64,000 bases of DNA from Eopsaltria australis (taxonomy: Eukaryota > Chordata > Aves > Passeriformes > Petroicidae), in contig JAVTVJ010001381.1 in assembly GCA_034509425.1 (NCBI GenBank), positions 124,001 to 188,000 of the forward strand, in the 5' to 3' direction. Both the position numbers and the translations under genes were made by a program. The notes beneath the pieces are model-generated. The model saw only the letters and a list, made by a program, of their open reading frames with translations, did no database searches and was not told the origin of the DNA. This document shows positions 31,092 through 41,351 of the stretch, one piece after another (position 1 is the stretch's first letter; each line of letters begins with the position of its first letter).

Positions 31092-31704
31092 TGTGATAAA
31101 TACATGTTATAGTATTGGCTTTTCGCAAGTGTCAAAATGAATACTATGTGTATAATGTTAATCCTTATAGAAGTAGCTTTTGTTATAGATATATAATGAT
31201 TACTAAATGCTTTTTTCTTTGTTCTAACTTAGATATAGTTGAGAAATAACTAATATAGCTGTGTTAAAATGTACCTAACTTACAATAAACCACCTGCTTA
31301 GCTGGATGAACACGGGTATGACAGGCACCTGCCACAGGATATCTCTATCAACAACAACCATCTGTTTGAAACTGATGGATGAAGGAAGATACTGAACTCT
31401 CCAAAAGGACCACGCATGCTCTAAAAAGGCGGACCCAAGGAGGAGCCATGCTAACTAGTTCTTGGAACATGTAAAATAGTTTAGGGGAAAATTTAAATAT
31501 GCATAATTGTCTATGAATATGCAATAGGCTGATGCAATAAGAGAAGTATATAAAGAGAATCTCTCATGATAACAGGTGTGCTCTTGGCTCAGTGCCAAGG
31601 GTACCCAGCATCCTGGGCATTGTAACCTTTTACTCTATCTTGTCCCTTATTGTCTTTTATTAAACCTTTAAATTTTAACAGGAGAGTGGACCTCGTTTTT
31701 CACA
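31092..31704 (+). repeat. 5' LTR of class I provirus
   Basis: 613 bp, TGTGATAAATACATG to TTTTTCACA. TATATAAA at 31547-31554 and ATTAAA at 31659-31664 as the likely poly(A) signal. Confidence 0.85.
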
Positions 31705-31706
31705 AT

Positions 31707-31726
31707 TGGGGGTGTCGCCCGGGATC
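31707..31726 (+). other. Primer binding site, tRNA-Pro-like
   Basis: TGGGGGTGTCGCCCGGGATC. It resembles the proline site used by many gammaretroviruses with a small insertion and changes. The assignment is tentative. Confidence 0.5.
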
Positions 31727-32495
31727 AACACCTGGCCGCGGACACCCCAGGAGATCCTGAGCGGGGAAAGGCGTGCCCTGCCTGAATTCAGGCAGCCCCA
31801 CTCCGTTTCTTCTGAGGAGGACCGGTGGTTGCAGGTCAACACCCATGGACAAGACGGGACAAATAAAGCAAACGAAAAGGGTAAAAGGCTTCCCTGGAAA
31901 AAAAAAAAACCATGGTAGCAAGCCCCACAAATCTTCGTGCATGTGGCCTGGGCCAGAAGAAGATACAAGGATTGGTAAGTACTGCCAGGGGTTGCAAATA
32001 CGGGGATTGAATGATGTGTGTGTGAGATGCAGGCTGGGTATTCCAGACTTGCGGAATAAGAGCAGAGTTTTTGAGTGCTGCAGTTCCATTTTTTTCCACG
32101 AGAAAGACAGCCAGCAAGGAAACAGAGCGAAAGAAAAAAGGAGTGAAAGATCCCCCGGGGGGTAACTGGGACTGGGTTCCAGGGAGGGGGAGGACCCTTA
32201 GGAAAAAGGGAGTGAGGAGTTTCCTAGCACAATTCACTAGGAAACAGGGGATGGAAGTGGAAGTCCCAAAAAGTGCCAGGTTGAGGGTTGAGATCCACAG
32301 AGGATAAAGAAATTCCTCAAGATGGGACGTGTGGAATTGAGAGAGGATAGGAAAATATCCTACAAGATAGGACGTGTGGGGTTAAAAGGTTGAGGAGAAT
32401 ATTCTGAGGATACTATAGCCAAGAGCATCTGGGGTTGGCCTATCTAAAAAGCTATACCTGTGAGTAGATATTAACTAATAATTTGAAAGGTACTT
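31727..32495 (+). other. Leader of class I provirus, first part
   Basis: Untranslated leader between PBS and gag. Short frames are present but none has retroviral features. It continues after the nested LTR at 33116-33389, which contains a G-rich run (about 33330-33362). Confidence 0.55.
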
Positions 32496-33115
32496 TGTAG
32501 CGGTGGTTCTGAACCAGGAAGGATTAGAGTCCCTCCGTAGACTTGCAGAGGACAAAGACTTCTGGTGGCATGTTCCACAGACAGAGAATTTCCCCCCTGA
32601 GCTGCCAGAGACAATGGTTTAGACCACCAAGCCACGAACCCCAAGTTCCTGCTATTGGTTCCTTGATTTGTCTGTTATGTATCCCAGTTCTGGAACATTC
32701 CCTGTTACCCGGTTGTTCATTCGTTGTTCTCTCTTCCCCCCTCCTCTCCCTAAACCTCATTCGACTACGCACCCTGGACCCTCCCTTGTATTGCCTCTGC
32801 ACCCTCAGATTATTGGATGTTATCGCTCCCTTAAATGCCCATGTTATGAGCTATTCGGGGCTCTTAGTCCCTGAGCTCCCTTGGGGGTAATAAACCTGCT
32901 GAACCCTCATACTAAGAGTCCTCCTTCTTTGGGTAGTTCTTTGCTATCCTGCAGTGCTCTGAGGGCACCAACACCTCAGCCCGACGCAGACTAGCGGAGC
33001 CCACCGCCGGCTCCCCGGTGAAGCCTCCTCGATCGGAACGCGGACAGCTTCTCAGGGTCGCGCTAGCGCTCTGCTGCTGGGACCAGAGCGGGATTAATAA
33101 GCAGGGAATGCAACA
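32496..33115 (+). repeat. Solo class II LTR in class I leader
   Basis: 620 bp, TGTAGCGG to AATGCAACA, with AATAAA at 32889-32894. The flanks are GTACTT (32490-32495) and GTACCT (33116-33121), a 6-bp duplication with one transition. Confidence 0.75.
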
Positions 33116-33389
33116 GTACCTTATTCTTGTGTTGTTCTGCTGTGAGTGAGACATATCAAAGAAATAAAAGTGAGTGTGAATGAGTGAAAAATATACATAA
33201 TATAGATTGTTGTTTTAAAATATTTATTGTCTGGAGGGGGATAAATTATATTATTAAAAGGGGAAAAGATTTTCTGTGGGGTGAAGGGTGGGTGATATTT
33301 AAGTTATCAGAAGAGTGGGTTAGAGCAGGGAAATGGGGGGAGGGGGAGGGGGGGCGGGGGCAGGGACAAACAGATAAAACCCTGAGGAA

Positions 33390-33929
33390 ATGGGACAAAG
33401 GAGTAGTAAATCGAGTTTAAGAAAAGGAATACAGAAGGTGCCCCCAGAAATACCCCAAGACAGTCCCCTGGGAATTAAGTTAGCTGACTGGGATATTGAC
33501 CCTAGTACAAAAGAGAAAGATAAAGTAAAAATGATTCAATATTCTCTGATAGAATGGACAAAAAAGGAAATAAGACTTGATCATGTTTATTGGCCTAGAT
33601 ATGGATCTTTTGAGGTTTGGATTTGCCAGGCCTTAAACAATTTTGAAAATTCCAAAGAACCATTTGATCCAGAAGAAAAAGGATATGCTTTCTGTTGGAC
33701 AGGAGACACAAAACCCCTGGAGGTAAAAATTTTTAAGGTATCAAAGACCCTAGAGGCAGAGCAAGTCAAAGAAAAAAGAGAAAAAGGCTGGGACCCCCTA
33801 GAAATCTTGCCAGCCCCTCCTCCTGCTGGCCAGGGGATAATACACCCTCTTCCACCTATGCCGAGGTGTGGCAGGACGTCTACCCCCCTCACCTCCTCCT
33901 CCTGTGTGCCACAGATAATGGGTGCATAA
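33390..33929 (+). CDS. Class I gag, matrix part
   Basis: ATG at 33390 gives MGQRSSKSS; the MGQ start is the usual gammaretrovirus myristoylation context. About 130 residues of matrix-like sequence follow (IEWTKKEIRLDHVYWPRYGSF), then a proline-rich end (LPAPPPAGQG). The frame closes at 33927-33929, well before capsid, so this is a truncated gag. Confidence 0.75.
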   Translation: MGQRSSKSSLRKGIQKVPPEIPQDSPLGIKLADWDIDPSTKEKDKVKMIQYSLIEWTKKEIRLDHVYWPRYGSFEVWICQALNNFENSKEPFDPEEKGYAFCWTGDTKPLEVKIFKVSKTLEAEQVKEKREKGWDPLEILPAPPPAGQGIIHPLPPMPRCGRTSTPLTSSSCVPQIMGA

Positions 33930-34480
33930 AGAGATAACCCAAGGGCAGGAAGGCCCAGCAGGGGTCATCTCTGGTTCCAGAGGGCTCAAGCCTCAGCTAA
34001 GAATTAACATCTTAGTCTGCAGAGCTGATAGGAGGAGAGAGAAAAGAAAAATCACTGACTTAAGAGTCATGGTTTTACACTATAAAAGATACACGAGCTA
34101 TCACTGGGGAAGAAGTCTCTCACACCCTAAAAGTGTTTGAAGCTTCTCCCCAAAGTTTGGACGCAGGTTTCGTGGTTACTTCTCTGGGGGTTGAGAGAAA
34201 GGATTTCAATGTGCTGCACCAGCAATTGGATGGTAAGATACATTGAATCCTAAGCTTATACTATTTCTTCGCTAGCTGTAACTGAAAAAGGTACCATTCT
34301 CGTGCACTGTATATGTTAAACTACTAGTAGTCTTCCTTTTTGTTTTATTTCTGTGTAGTACTGGTTTGCTTTTAAGTCTTATATCTGTTACTTTCCCCGT
34401 CTATTAATAGATAGTTCGTTCTATAATAGACAGAATCAGACATCATTAAAAGAACTTATACACGAGAGTGGGTTTTGGGG
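33930..34480 (+). other. Unresolved segment inside class I gag
   Basis: Not coding in any frame that fits Gag. It contains TATAAAAG at about 34081, so a further nested LTR is possible, but no edges or target duplication were found. Confidence 0.35.
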
Positions 34481-35935
34481 TGCTGGTTGCCTCAATAAGG
34501 TTACTACCTACTGCCAAGGCCTGAGCAGAAGGCAAGGACTGATATTTAACTCCCACATCCATTCGTAACACGGGGGCTCCAGCACCTCTCCCTGCCATAC
34601 TGGGAGATCCCACTTTGAGAGCCTGAAATCCCCTACCCATGCCAGGTGCTCCTACCTCCACTCCTGCTGCCATACTGGCTGCCTCTGCTCCTTTAATGGT
34701 TCTGCCAGTCGAACCTCCTGTTTTTCCAGTAATGGTCCTGGCTACCCAGCCCACTTCTGCTCACATCTCTATGATTCCGGCTTCGCAATCCACTTCCGTA
34801 AACATCTCTATGGTTCCCCAGCCCACTTCCACCCACCCCTCCATGGTTCTGGCTTCTGCATGAGCACCATATCAAAATACTACAAGTTCAGTTAAAACTC
34901 AAAGGCAGCTTGATAACCCCTCTACCCCAAAACAAGGGAATAGGGTTATGAAGGTCAAAGAATAGGAAAGCTGGGAACAAGGGGTCAGAGTATTTCCATT
35001 ACGAGAAGTGCCCATGGGAGGAGTTCAAGGAGGGACCGGATTTGTAAATGCTCCTTTGACTTCCTCATAAGTCAGAACTTTTAAAAAGGAAATCAAGGGA
35101 TTATTAGAGGATCCCATAGGCCCAGATGAGCAACTAGACCAATTTTTAGGCCCCAATATTTTTACTTGGGAAGAGATGCAGTCCATAATGAATATAATAT
35201 TTTCCCAAGAGGAGAGGCATATGATTAGAGCTGCTGGGATAAGAATTTGGGAAAGAGAAAACCAAGAAGATCCAGCTGGGGATCAGAAAATGCCTATAGC
35301 AACCCCTAACTGGAATCACAATGAAGAGGCAGGGCAAGAACATATGAATGATTATCCTAATCTGATAATGAGAGGAATAAAAGAGGCAGCACCCAGAGGG
35401 CAAAACGTCAGCAAAACTTCTGAGGGACGGCAGGGAAAGGAAGAAACTCCCACTGAATGGTTAGAGAGGCTCCGAAAGAACATAAAACAATACTCCGGAA
35501 TAGACTCTGAAACTATAGCAGGGCAAACCATATTAAGAGTTAACTTTGTCACTCATGTCTGGCCAGACATTAAAAGAAAGCTGGAAAAGATTGAGGACTG
35601 GCATGAAAAGTCATTAAATGAATTATTAAAAGAGGCCCAAAAAGTTTCTGTACATAGAGATGAAGAAAAAAAACTAAGTGGAAGCAAAAATCATGATAGC
35701 CACTATGTGAGAAGACAATTTCCATAAGAATTTAAAGCCTCCAGGTACTACCCTCAAACATCTAGGTTTTAGAGACAAGGAGAAAGGAAGAAACAGAGCA
35801 CCTGCACGATGAAAATCTCAGGAGCAAACAAAAAATGTCTGTTTCTCTTATGGGGAAGAGGGACATTATAAAAGAGAATGCCCTCACCTTAAAAAGAACC
35901 TGAAAATATTCCAAGAGATACACCCTGAAGAAGAA
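34481..35935 (+). pseudogene. Class I gag: proline-rich linker, capsid, nucleocapsid
   Basis: A linker with imperfect repeats of a QPTSAHISM-type unit (about 34740-34860) precedes capsid. Capsid runs from PLREVPMGG (about 35000) through LDQFLGPNIFTWEEMQ and IMRGIKEAAPRGQN to about 35727, with a TAA at 35068-35070. After a frame change the nucleocapsid shows CFSYGEEGHYKREC (35840-35881), a CCHC knuckle whose second Cys is Tyr, so zinc binding would be impaired. Frame changes lie between matrix, capsid and nucleocapsid. Confidence 0.75.
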
Positions 35936-35955
35936 TAGGGAGGTCATGGGCTCTG
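35936..35955 (+). promoter_or_regulatory. Amber read-through site between gag and pol
   Basis: TAG at 35936-35938 followed by GGAGGTCATGGGCTCTG. The nucleocapsid and protease are in the same frame on both sides. The bases after the stop are very close to the known gammaretrovirus read-through context, so this stop is taken as functional design and not damage. Confidence 0.65.
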
Positions 35956-36278
35956 TTTTCTGGGGGATAAATACCTTCTAGAGCCTTTGATAACCTTAAA
36001 GATGGGCCCCCAAGAGGAGGTATTCGAATTTATAATGGATACTGGGGCAGAGAGAACTTGTGTAGTAAATATTCCAAGGGAATGTGATGCAAATAATGAC
36101 ACTGTGAAAGTAACAGGAGCAAAAGGGAAAGGGTTTAGGGTTCCTGTCATTAAAAATGTAGTAATTGAAGGGGAAACCAGAATAGGGATGGGAGATGTCT
36201 TATTAGTTCCTGGAGCAGGTTGCAACTTATTGGGGAGGGACTTACAGATACAATTAGGAATAGGGGTTATACCCGAAG
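35939..36278 (+). CDS. Class I protease (pol start), interrupted
   Basis: An aspartic protease with FIMDTGAERTCV (catalytic DTG) and the conserved NLLGRDL end. It is open from the amber codon to the solo LTR at 36279, so it is complete through GRD. The frame then reads seven codons into the LTR and stops. Downstream pol resumes in the same frame after 36903. Confidence 0.8.
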
Positions 36279-36903
36279 TGTTGGGGAAGATGAAATAGGA
36301 AAGCCTTATAAATATGATTACCTGGCAAAAGATGCTGAGAATGTAGAAACTATAAGTGAGATTGAAATGAAGACAAGCTTTGAGATACCAAACCCCAGTT
36401 ATTGAACAACTAGAAAACAATGGCATGGCCGACTGCAGGTAATCCCCCCTTTGATTAAACAATACCCTCTGCTTGCAGACAGGTCCAAGGGTCAGAGCAG
36501 ACCCTACCAACTTGGCAGAAGGTCCAAAAAGCAGTTTTTAGGGTTTAAAATATAACGCCATATGGTAATGCAATAGTTCTCATAGGCTGTATGCAAATGT
36601 TATAAGATTTGTAGTTTGTTCTAGATTGGTTAATGAAAATTAGAATATTCAGCACAGAAGATGATTGATTGTATTGTAAATGGCAAGCTCGCTCTCTTAG
36701 ATCCTCTCCAACTCTCTCTTTGATCCTCTCTTCGATCTCTTCTCTCCTCTCTTGCTTCTCTGACCTGCTCCGGGCTGCATCTGGCAGCCCCTAGCAGGTG
36801 TCCTACACCTACGCCTTTTCACAATAAACTTCATGCTGTATGACCCGACTTCAGAGATCTCTCGTCTGTCCCGACCATCTGAAACTGACCCGCAAATTCT
36901 ACA
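36279..36903 (+). repeat. Solo class II LTR between protease and RT
   Basis: 625 bp, TGTTGGGG to TTCTACA, with AATAAA at 36823-36828. The flanks are CCGAAG (36273-36278) and CTGAAG (36904-36909), a 6-bp duplication with one transition. Placing the edges here makes protease and RT continuous. Confidence 0.75.
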
Positions 36904-37990
36904 CTGAAGAAGGGAAAATGACAGCTAAAGTGTTAAAACTTGGACAAGAAGATGAGGAAAAAATTAATAAAAAGGTTTGGGCCAGGGAAGGAAATAGGGG
37001 AGGATTTAATATTGACCCTATAAGAGTCACGATCGAGAAAGAAGAATGTCCCATCCGTATATGCAGTACCCTATATCCTTAGAAGGAAGAGAAGGCTTAA
37101 AGCCGGTAATAGAATAATTAATAAAGGATGGGACATTGGAACCCTGTATGTCTCCTCATAATACCCATGTTCTTTCAGTAAAAACGCCTGATGGGAAGTA
37201 TAGATTAGTAGAAGATTTAAGAGAAGTGAACAAAAGAACTCAAAACCGTTACCCAGTGGTACCCAACCCCTACACTCTTTTAAGTAAAGTCCCACCTCAG
37301 CAACAGTGGTCTAGTGTAGTGGATCTAAAAGATGCTTTTTGGGCTTGTCCATTAGCAGGGGAAAGCTGGAATATTTTTGCCTTTGAATGGGAGGATCCAA
37401 ACACTGGGAGGAAGCAACAACTAAGATGGACAAAACTACCACAGGGATTCACCAAATCTCCAAATCTATTTGGGCAAGCTTTAGAAGAACTATTACAAAC
37501 TTTCCCCACTCCTCCCAGAATACAAATGATCCAATATGTAGATGATCTTTTATTATCAAGGGAAGTTGAAGTTGAAGTGGAAGTTAGAGAAGCTACTATA
37601 ACATTTCTGAATTTTCTTGGGGAAAAAGGATTAAGAGTATCAAAAGGGAAATTACAATTCGTAGAATCAGAGGTGAAGTATCTCAGTCACTTAATAAGCA
37701 AAGGAAGCTGAAGATTGCATCCTGAGAGGGTGGAAGGGATTTTATCTCTACCCGCTCCTTCTTAAAAGAAGGAAGTTAGGAGACTGCTTGAACTGTTGTC
37801 CTATTGTAGATTATGGATTGAAGGATATACCCAGGCAGTAAAATTTTTATATGAAAAATTGACAGAAGGGGAGGATATAAAATGGGCCAGGGAAGATGAT
37901 AATAAATTGAAGTTGAAACTAGCTTTGGTACCAGCCTTGAGCTTACCCTCACTAGAAAAACCCTTTCATCTGTATGTAAATGTGGAAAGT
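36904..37990 (+). pseudogene. Class I reverse transcriptase
   Basis: The RT reads KVWAREGNRGGF, then LVEDLREVNKRT, the LPQGFTKSP turn and the active site YVDD at 37535-37546. Both catalytic Asp codons are present. A stop near 37081 precedes the 191-codon open part (37136-37711). Another stop occurs at about 37709 and a third near 37760. The connection domain begins SLEKPFHLYVNVE and is cut by the solo LTR at 37991. Confidence 0.8.
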
Positions 37991-38614
37991 TGTTATGGTG
38001 GTCCAAGCCCCCAAAACCCCTTTTTCCCCCCCTAGGAAGCTCTGGGCTAGGGACTCCCCTGGGGTAGAGCCCTAAGTGGTTTGCCCTGTAGATGGGCCGA
38101 GCTTCCCGGGGGCTGGCTACCCTGTCCCCACTTGTCCGGTCACCTGCCACTCTCCTGTCTATCATATTTAGGTTCCAGAAAGTTCTCTGTTACTCAGTAG
38201 TTGATTGTGTTATCCCCTTGTCAGTCTCCCCTTCTCCTCCCCCTTCCCTTCCCAGTTGGTTCCTGTCCCCTGATCCCTCCCTGGTATCTCCCCAGAGCCC
38301 GTCAGTGATTGGTTTGTAATCCCTCAATAAAAGTCTGATGCAAAGGCCGCTCCAGGTCTTTCACCTGGATACCCAGAGAGCTGTTAACACTGTGTTACAG
38401 TGTCTCTATTATTCTGGGGTGAAAGATCCCTCCCGCTATACTCCGGCTCTTTGGTTACAGTGTCCACCGTAAAGGGAGAAGCGGCCTGCGGCCAGGGACG
38501 TAAGGATCCGACAGCAGTGAACGTGCTCAGGCTGGGGACACTCACTTGTAGCCGCCGTCGGGCTGCTGTCCGAAACCCTGGTGGGCAACTGGCCAGCCCA
38601 CACCATCGGCCACA
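37991..38614 (+). repeat. Solo class II LTR in RT connection
   Basis: 624 bp, TGTTATGG to CGGCCACA, with AATAAA at 38326-38331. Perfect 6-bp duplication GAAAGT (37985-37990 and 38615-38620). Length and end sequence are close to the LTRs at 32496 and 36279, suggesting related class II families. Confidence 0.85.
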
Positions 38615-39084
38615 GAAAGTGGAATAGCTCATGGAGTTTTAGTCCAGGAATGGGGGGAGTGAAAAAGTCAGTAGCTTATTTATCAAAATTGCTAGATCCA
38701 GTAAGTCATGGTTAGCCAATATGTATTAAAGCTATATCAGCTACTCCTATTCTGGTAGAAGAGAGCCGTAAACTCCCTTTTGGAAGTAAACTAACGGTGT
38801 ATACACCCCATGCAGTACGAAATGTGTTAAAACAAAAAGCTGAAAAATTGATAACAGACTCTAGGATGTTAAAATATGAAGCACTTTTGATAGACAGTGT
38901 TGACTTGACACTAGAAGTAAGCAAAAGTGTAAATCCAGCTCAATTCTTATATGGAGAACCAAAAAGTAACTTAACACGTAACTGTTTAGAAATTATACAA
39001 TACTAAACTAAAATTCAGGAGGATCTAGCTGAACTAGCCCTCCCAGAAGGAGAAAGAATATATGTTGATGGTTCATCTAGATGT
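38615..39084 (+). pseudogene. Class I RT connection, broken
   Basis: It continues the connection domain (GVLVQEWGGVKKSVAYLSKLLDP, shown only in part here as YLSKLLDP), then LTVYTPHAVRNVLKQ. Stops near 38714 and 39003 separate it from RNase H. Confidence 0.65.
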
Positions 39085-40690
39085 TTGCAAGGAAAGAGGA
39101 TGTCAGGATATGCCTTGGTTGATGAGAAAAGTATGCAGACCATCGAAAAAGGGAAATTACCTTCAAACTGGTCAGCTCAATCTTGTGAGTTATATGCTCT
39201 AAAAAGGGCACTGGAATATTTAGCAGAAAAGAAAGGGACCATATATACCGATTCAAGGTATGCCTTTGGAGTAGTGCACACCTTTGGAAAAATTTGGGAA
39301 GAAAGACAATTACTAAATTCAAAAGGTAGGGGACTGATGCATGAGGGACTCATTTTAGAGGTTTTAGAGGCATTAAAATCACCTGAAGAGATAGCTGTGG
39401 TACATGTTAAAGGACACCAAAAGGGAATGACCCCAGAAATAAGAGGGAATAATTTGGCAGATCAAGAGGCTAGAGATGCAGCAGAAAATGGGACCAAAAG
39501 GGTTATGTTAGTTTTGACCCCAGATCAGGAAGATTTGGAAATCCCAAAATTTAGTGAAGCAGAAGAAAGAGAATTAAGTAAAATAGGGGGAGAGCAAGAT
39601 CAATCCGGGAAATGGAAACTTCCTGATGGGAGGCCATTACTTAACAAACCTCTTGCTAGGAAAATATTAGAAGATATGCATCAAAAAACTCACTGGGGTA
39701 CTCAAGCCCTGTGTGATCACTCTTTAAGGAATTATGGGTGCATTGGGATTTTTGGATTAGTAAAACAAGTAACTGAGAGATATATAATTTTTCAAAAAGT
39801 AAATAAAAAGGTAAAGAGAAAAACAATGTTAGGAGGCAGTGAGTTAGCTTTGCAACCATTTCAAAGTATCCAAGTGGATTTTACTGAGCTTCCTCAAGTG
39901 CAGAGGTGGAAATTTTTATTGGTAATAGTAGACCATTTAACTCATTGGATAGAAGCTGTTCCCACTGTCAGAGCTGCAGCTAATGTGGTATGTAAAACCC
40001 TTTTGGAACAAATTATTCCCAGGTATGGAATGGTTAATAGAATAGACTCAGATAGAGGAACACATTTTACCTCAAAAATCCTACAGCAAATAACTCAAGC
40101 CTTGGGAATAAAATGGGAATTACATACCCCATGGCACCCCCAGAGTTCAGGCCGACTGGAGAGGATGAACCAGACTTTAAAGAGAACTCTAACAAAACTA
40201 ATGATTGAAACACAAATATCATGGGCAAAATGTTTACCTTTGGCCCTATTGAGGGTCCAAACACAACCCACATCAGACCTGCGAGTGTCACCATATGAGA
40301 TGATGTTTGGATTACCCTTTCTGACCACCCAACATGAAACTGCTACCTATGAAGTGGGGGAAATGAGTGTTAGAAAATATGTCACCACAATTGCAAGGAC
40401 GCTTAAAAATTTGCAGTTGAAAGGGCTAATCCCTCAAACCACACCTTTAGAATTTAAAATCCATAATATCTATCCAGGGGAGTGGGTACTAGTGAAAACT
40501 TGAAAAGAGCAATCTTTAACTCCACAATGGGAAGGTCCTTTTCAGGTACTACTGACAACTGAGGCCGCGATCCGAACCAGGGAAAGAGGATGGATCCACA
40601 CTAGCAGAATCAGGGGACCTGTAGAGGAACCTAAGAAGTGGATCATAATCTCCAAACCGGGTGATACCAAGTTGACTTTCAAGCAGGGAC
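39010..40690 (+). CDS. Class I RNase H and integrase
   Basis: An open frame of 472 codons (39085-40503), with RNase H starting slightly upstream at YVDGSS (about 39062). The RNase H acidic set is visible: VDGSS, SCELYAL, YTDSRYAFG, GNNLADQEA. Integrase keeps the core: VDFTELP (Asp), DSDRGTHF (Asp), and 35 residues later the Glu of QSSGRLERMN, a D,D-35-E arrangement. In the zinc-binding region part of the HHCC set looks lost. After a TGA at 40501 the C-terminal GPF module (WEGPFQVLLTT) continues to about 40645. Confidence 0.8.
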
Positions 40691-40914
40691 AAGGGAGCAA
40701 TGAACTGGGAAGACCCAAATGATCTAAGGAGTGTACAAAGAATCACACCTAATTAGAAAGTAAGGCCAAGCTTATATCAGTGGTTTCAAGTGTCACCTGG
40801 ACAAGTTCTGAGACACCTCTGTTACCCCCTTGGGAGGAAAACTTCCACTTCAAACAGGAAGAATTGGACTGTTTCAGCCAGAAAGCCCTCATATTTTGAC
40901 CTTAGCCTGTGACT
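40691..40914 (+). other. Pol-env intergenic part of class I provirus
   Basis: Non-coding; it ends in the 6-bp target GTGACT next to the nested solo LTR. Confidence 0.5.
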
Positions 40915-41345
40915 TGTCTCAGCAGACACGGACACACGACACACCAATAATCCAAGTACAGAAAAAGCTTTTTATTAGTCCATGTTAGTACCTTTATACC
41001 TTTTTTTACAGCTACCGTGGTTTGTTATGATTGGCTGCGTGACAAACAATGACAGGGCTGTCTACAAAACAAGAACTATTCATAGCACTATACAACAAAC
41101 TATGCAAGCAATTAGCTACACACTACAAGTACATTCTTGATGTTCCTCAGCAAGGCCATCTCCTCCTTTGGGTGCAAAACATCTTCTTCGGTTATCTTCT
41201 TGGCTGTTCTTGAGTCCTTCACTGTGGCTGCAGACTTTCACATCCTCACTTTCTCATGAAGTTTTCTCACGGGTAAATTTTGATTGCTTCTAAGTCAATT
41301 TCCAAGAGGCTTTCAGGCCTGCTGTCAGCCTCATCAAACCCCACA
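40915..41345 (-). repeat. Solo class II-type LTR (minus)
   Basis: 431 bp, TGTCTCAGCAG at 40915 to AACCCCACA at 41345. Perfect 6-bp duplication GTGACT (40909-40914 and 41346-41351). On the minus strand TATAAAGG (about 40990) is followed by AATAAA (complement of 40971-40976). Confidence 0.85.
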
Positions 41346-41351
41346 GTGACT

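Noticed and set aside
35936..35938. TAG as a disabling mutation in the class I gag
   Set aside because: Both sides are in the same frame and the downstream bases match the gammaretrovirus read-through context.
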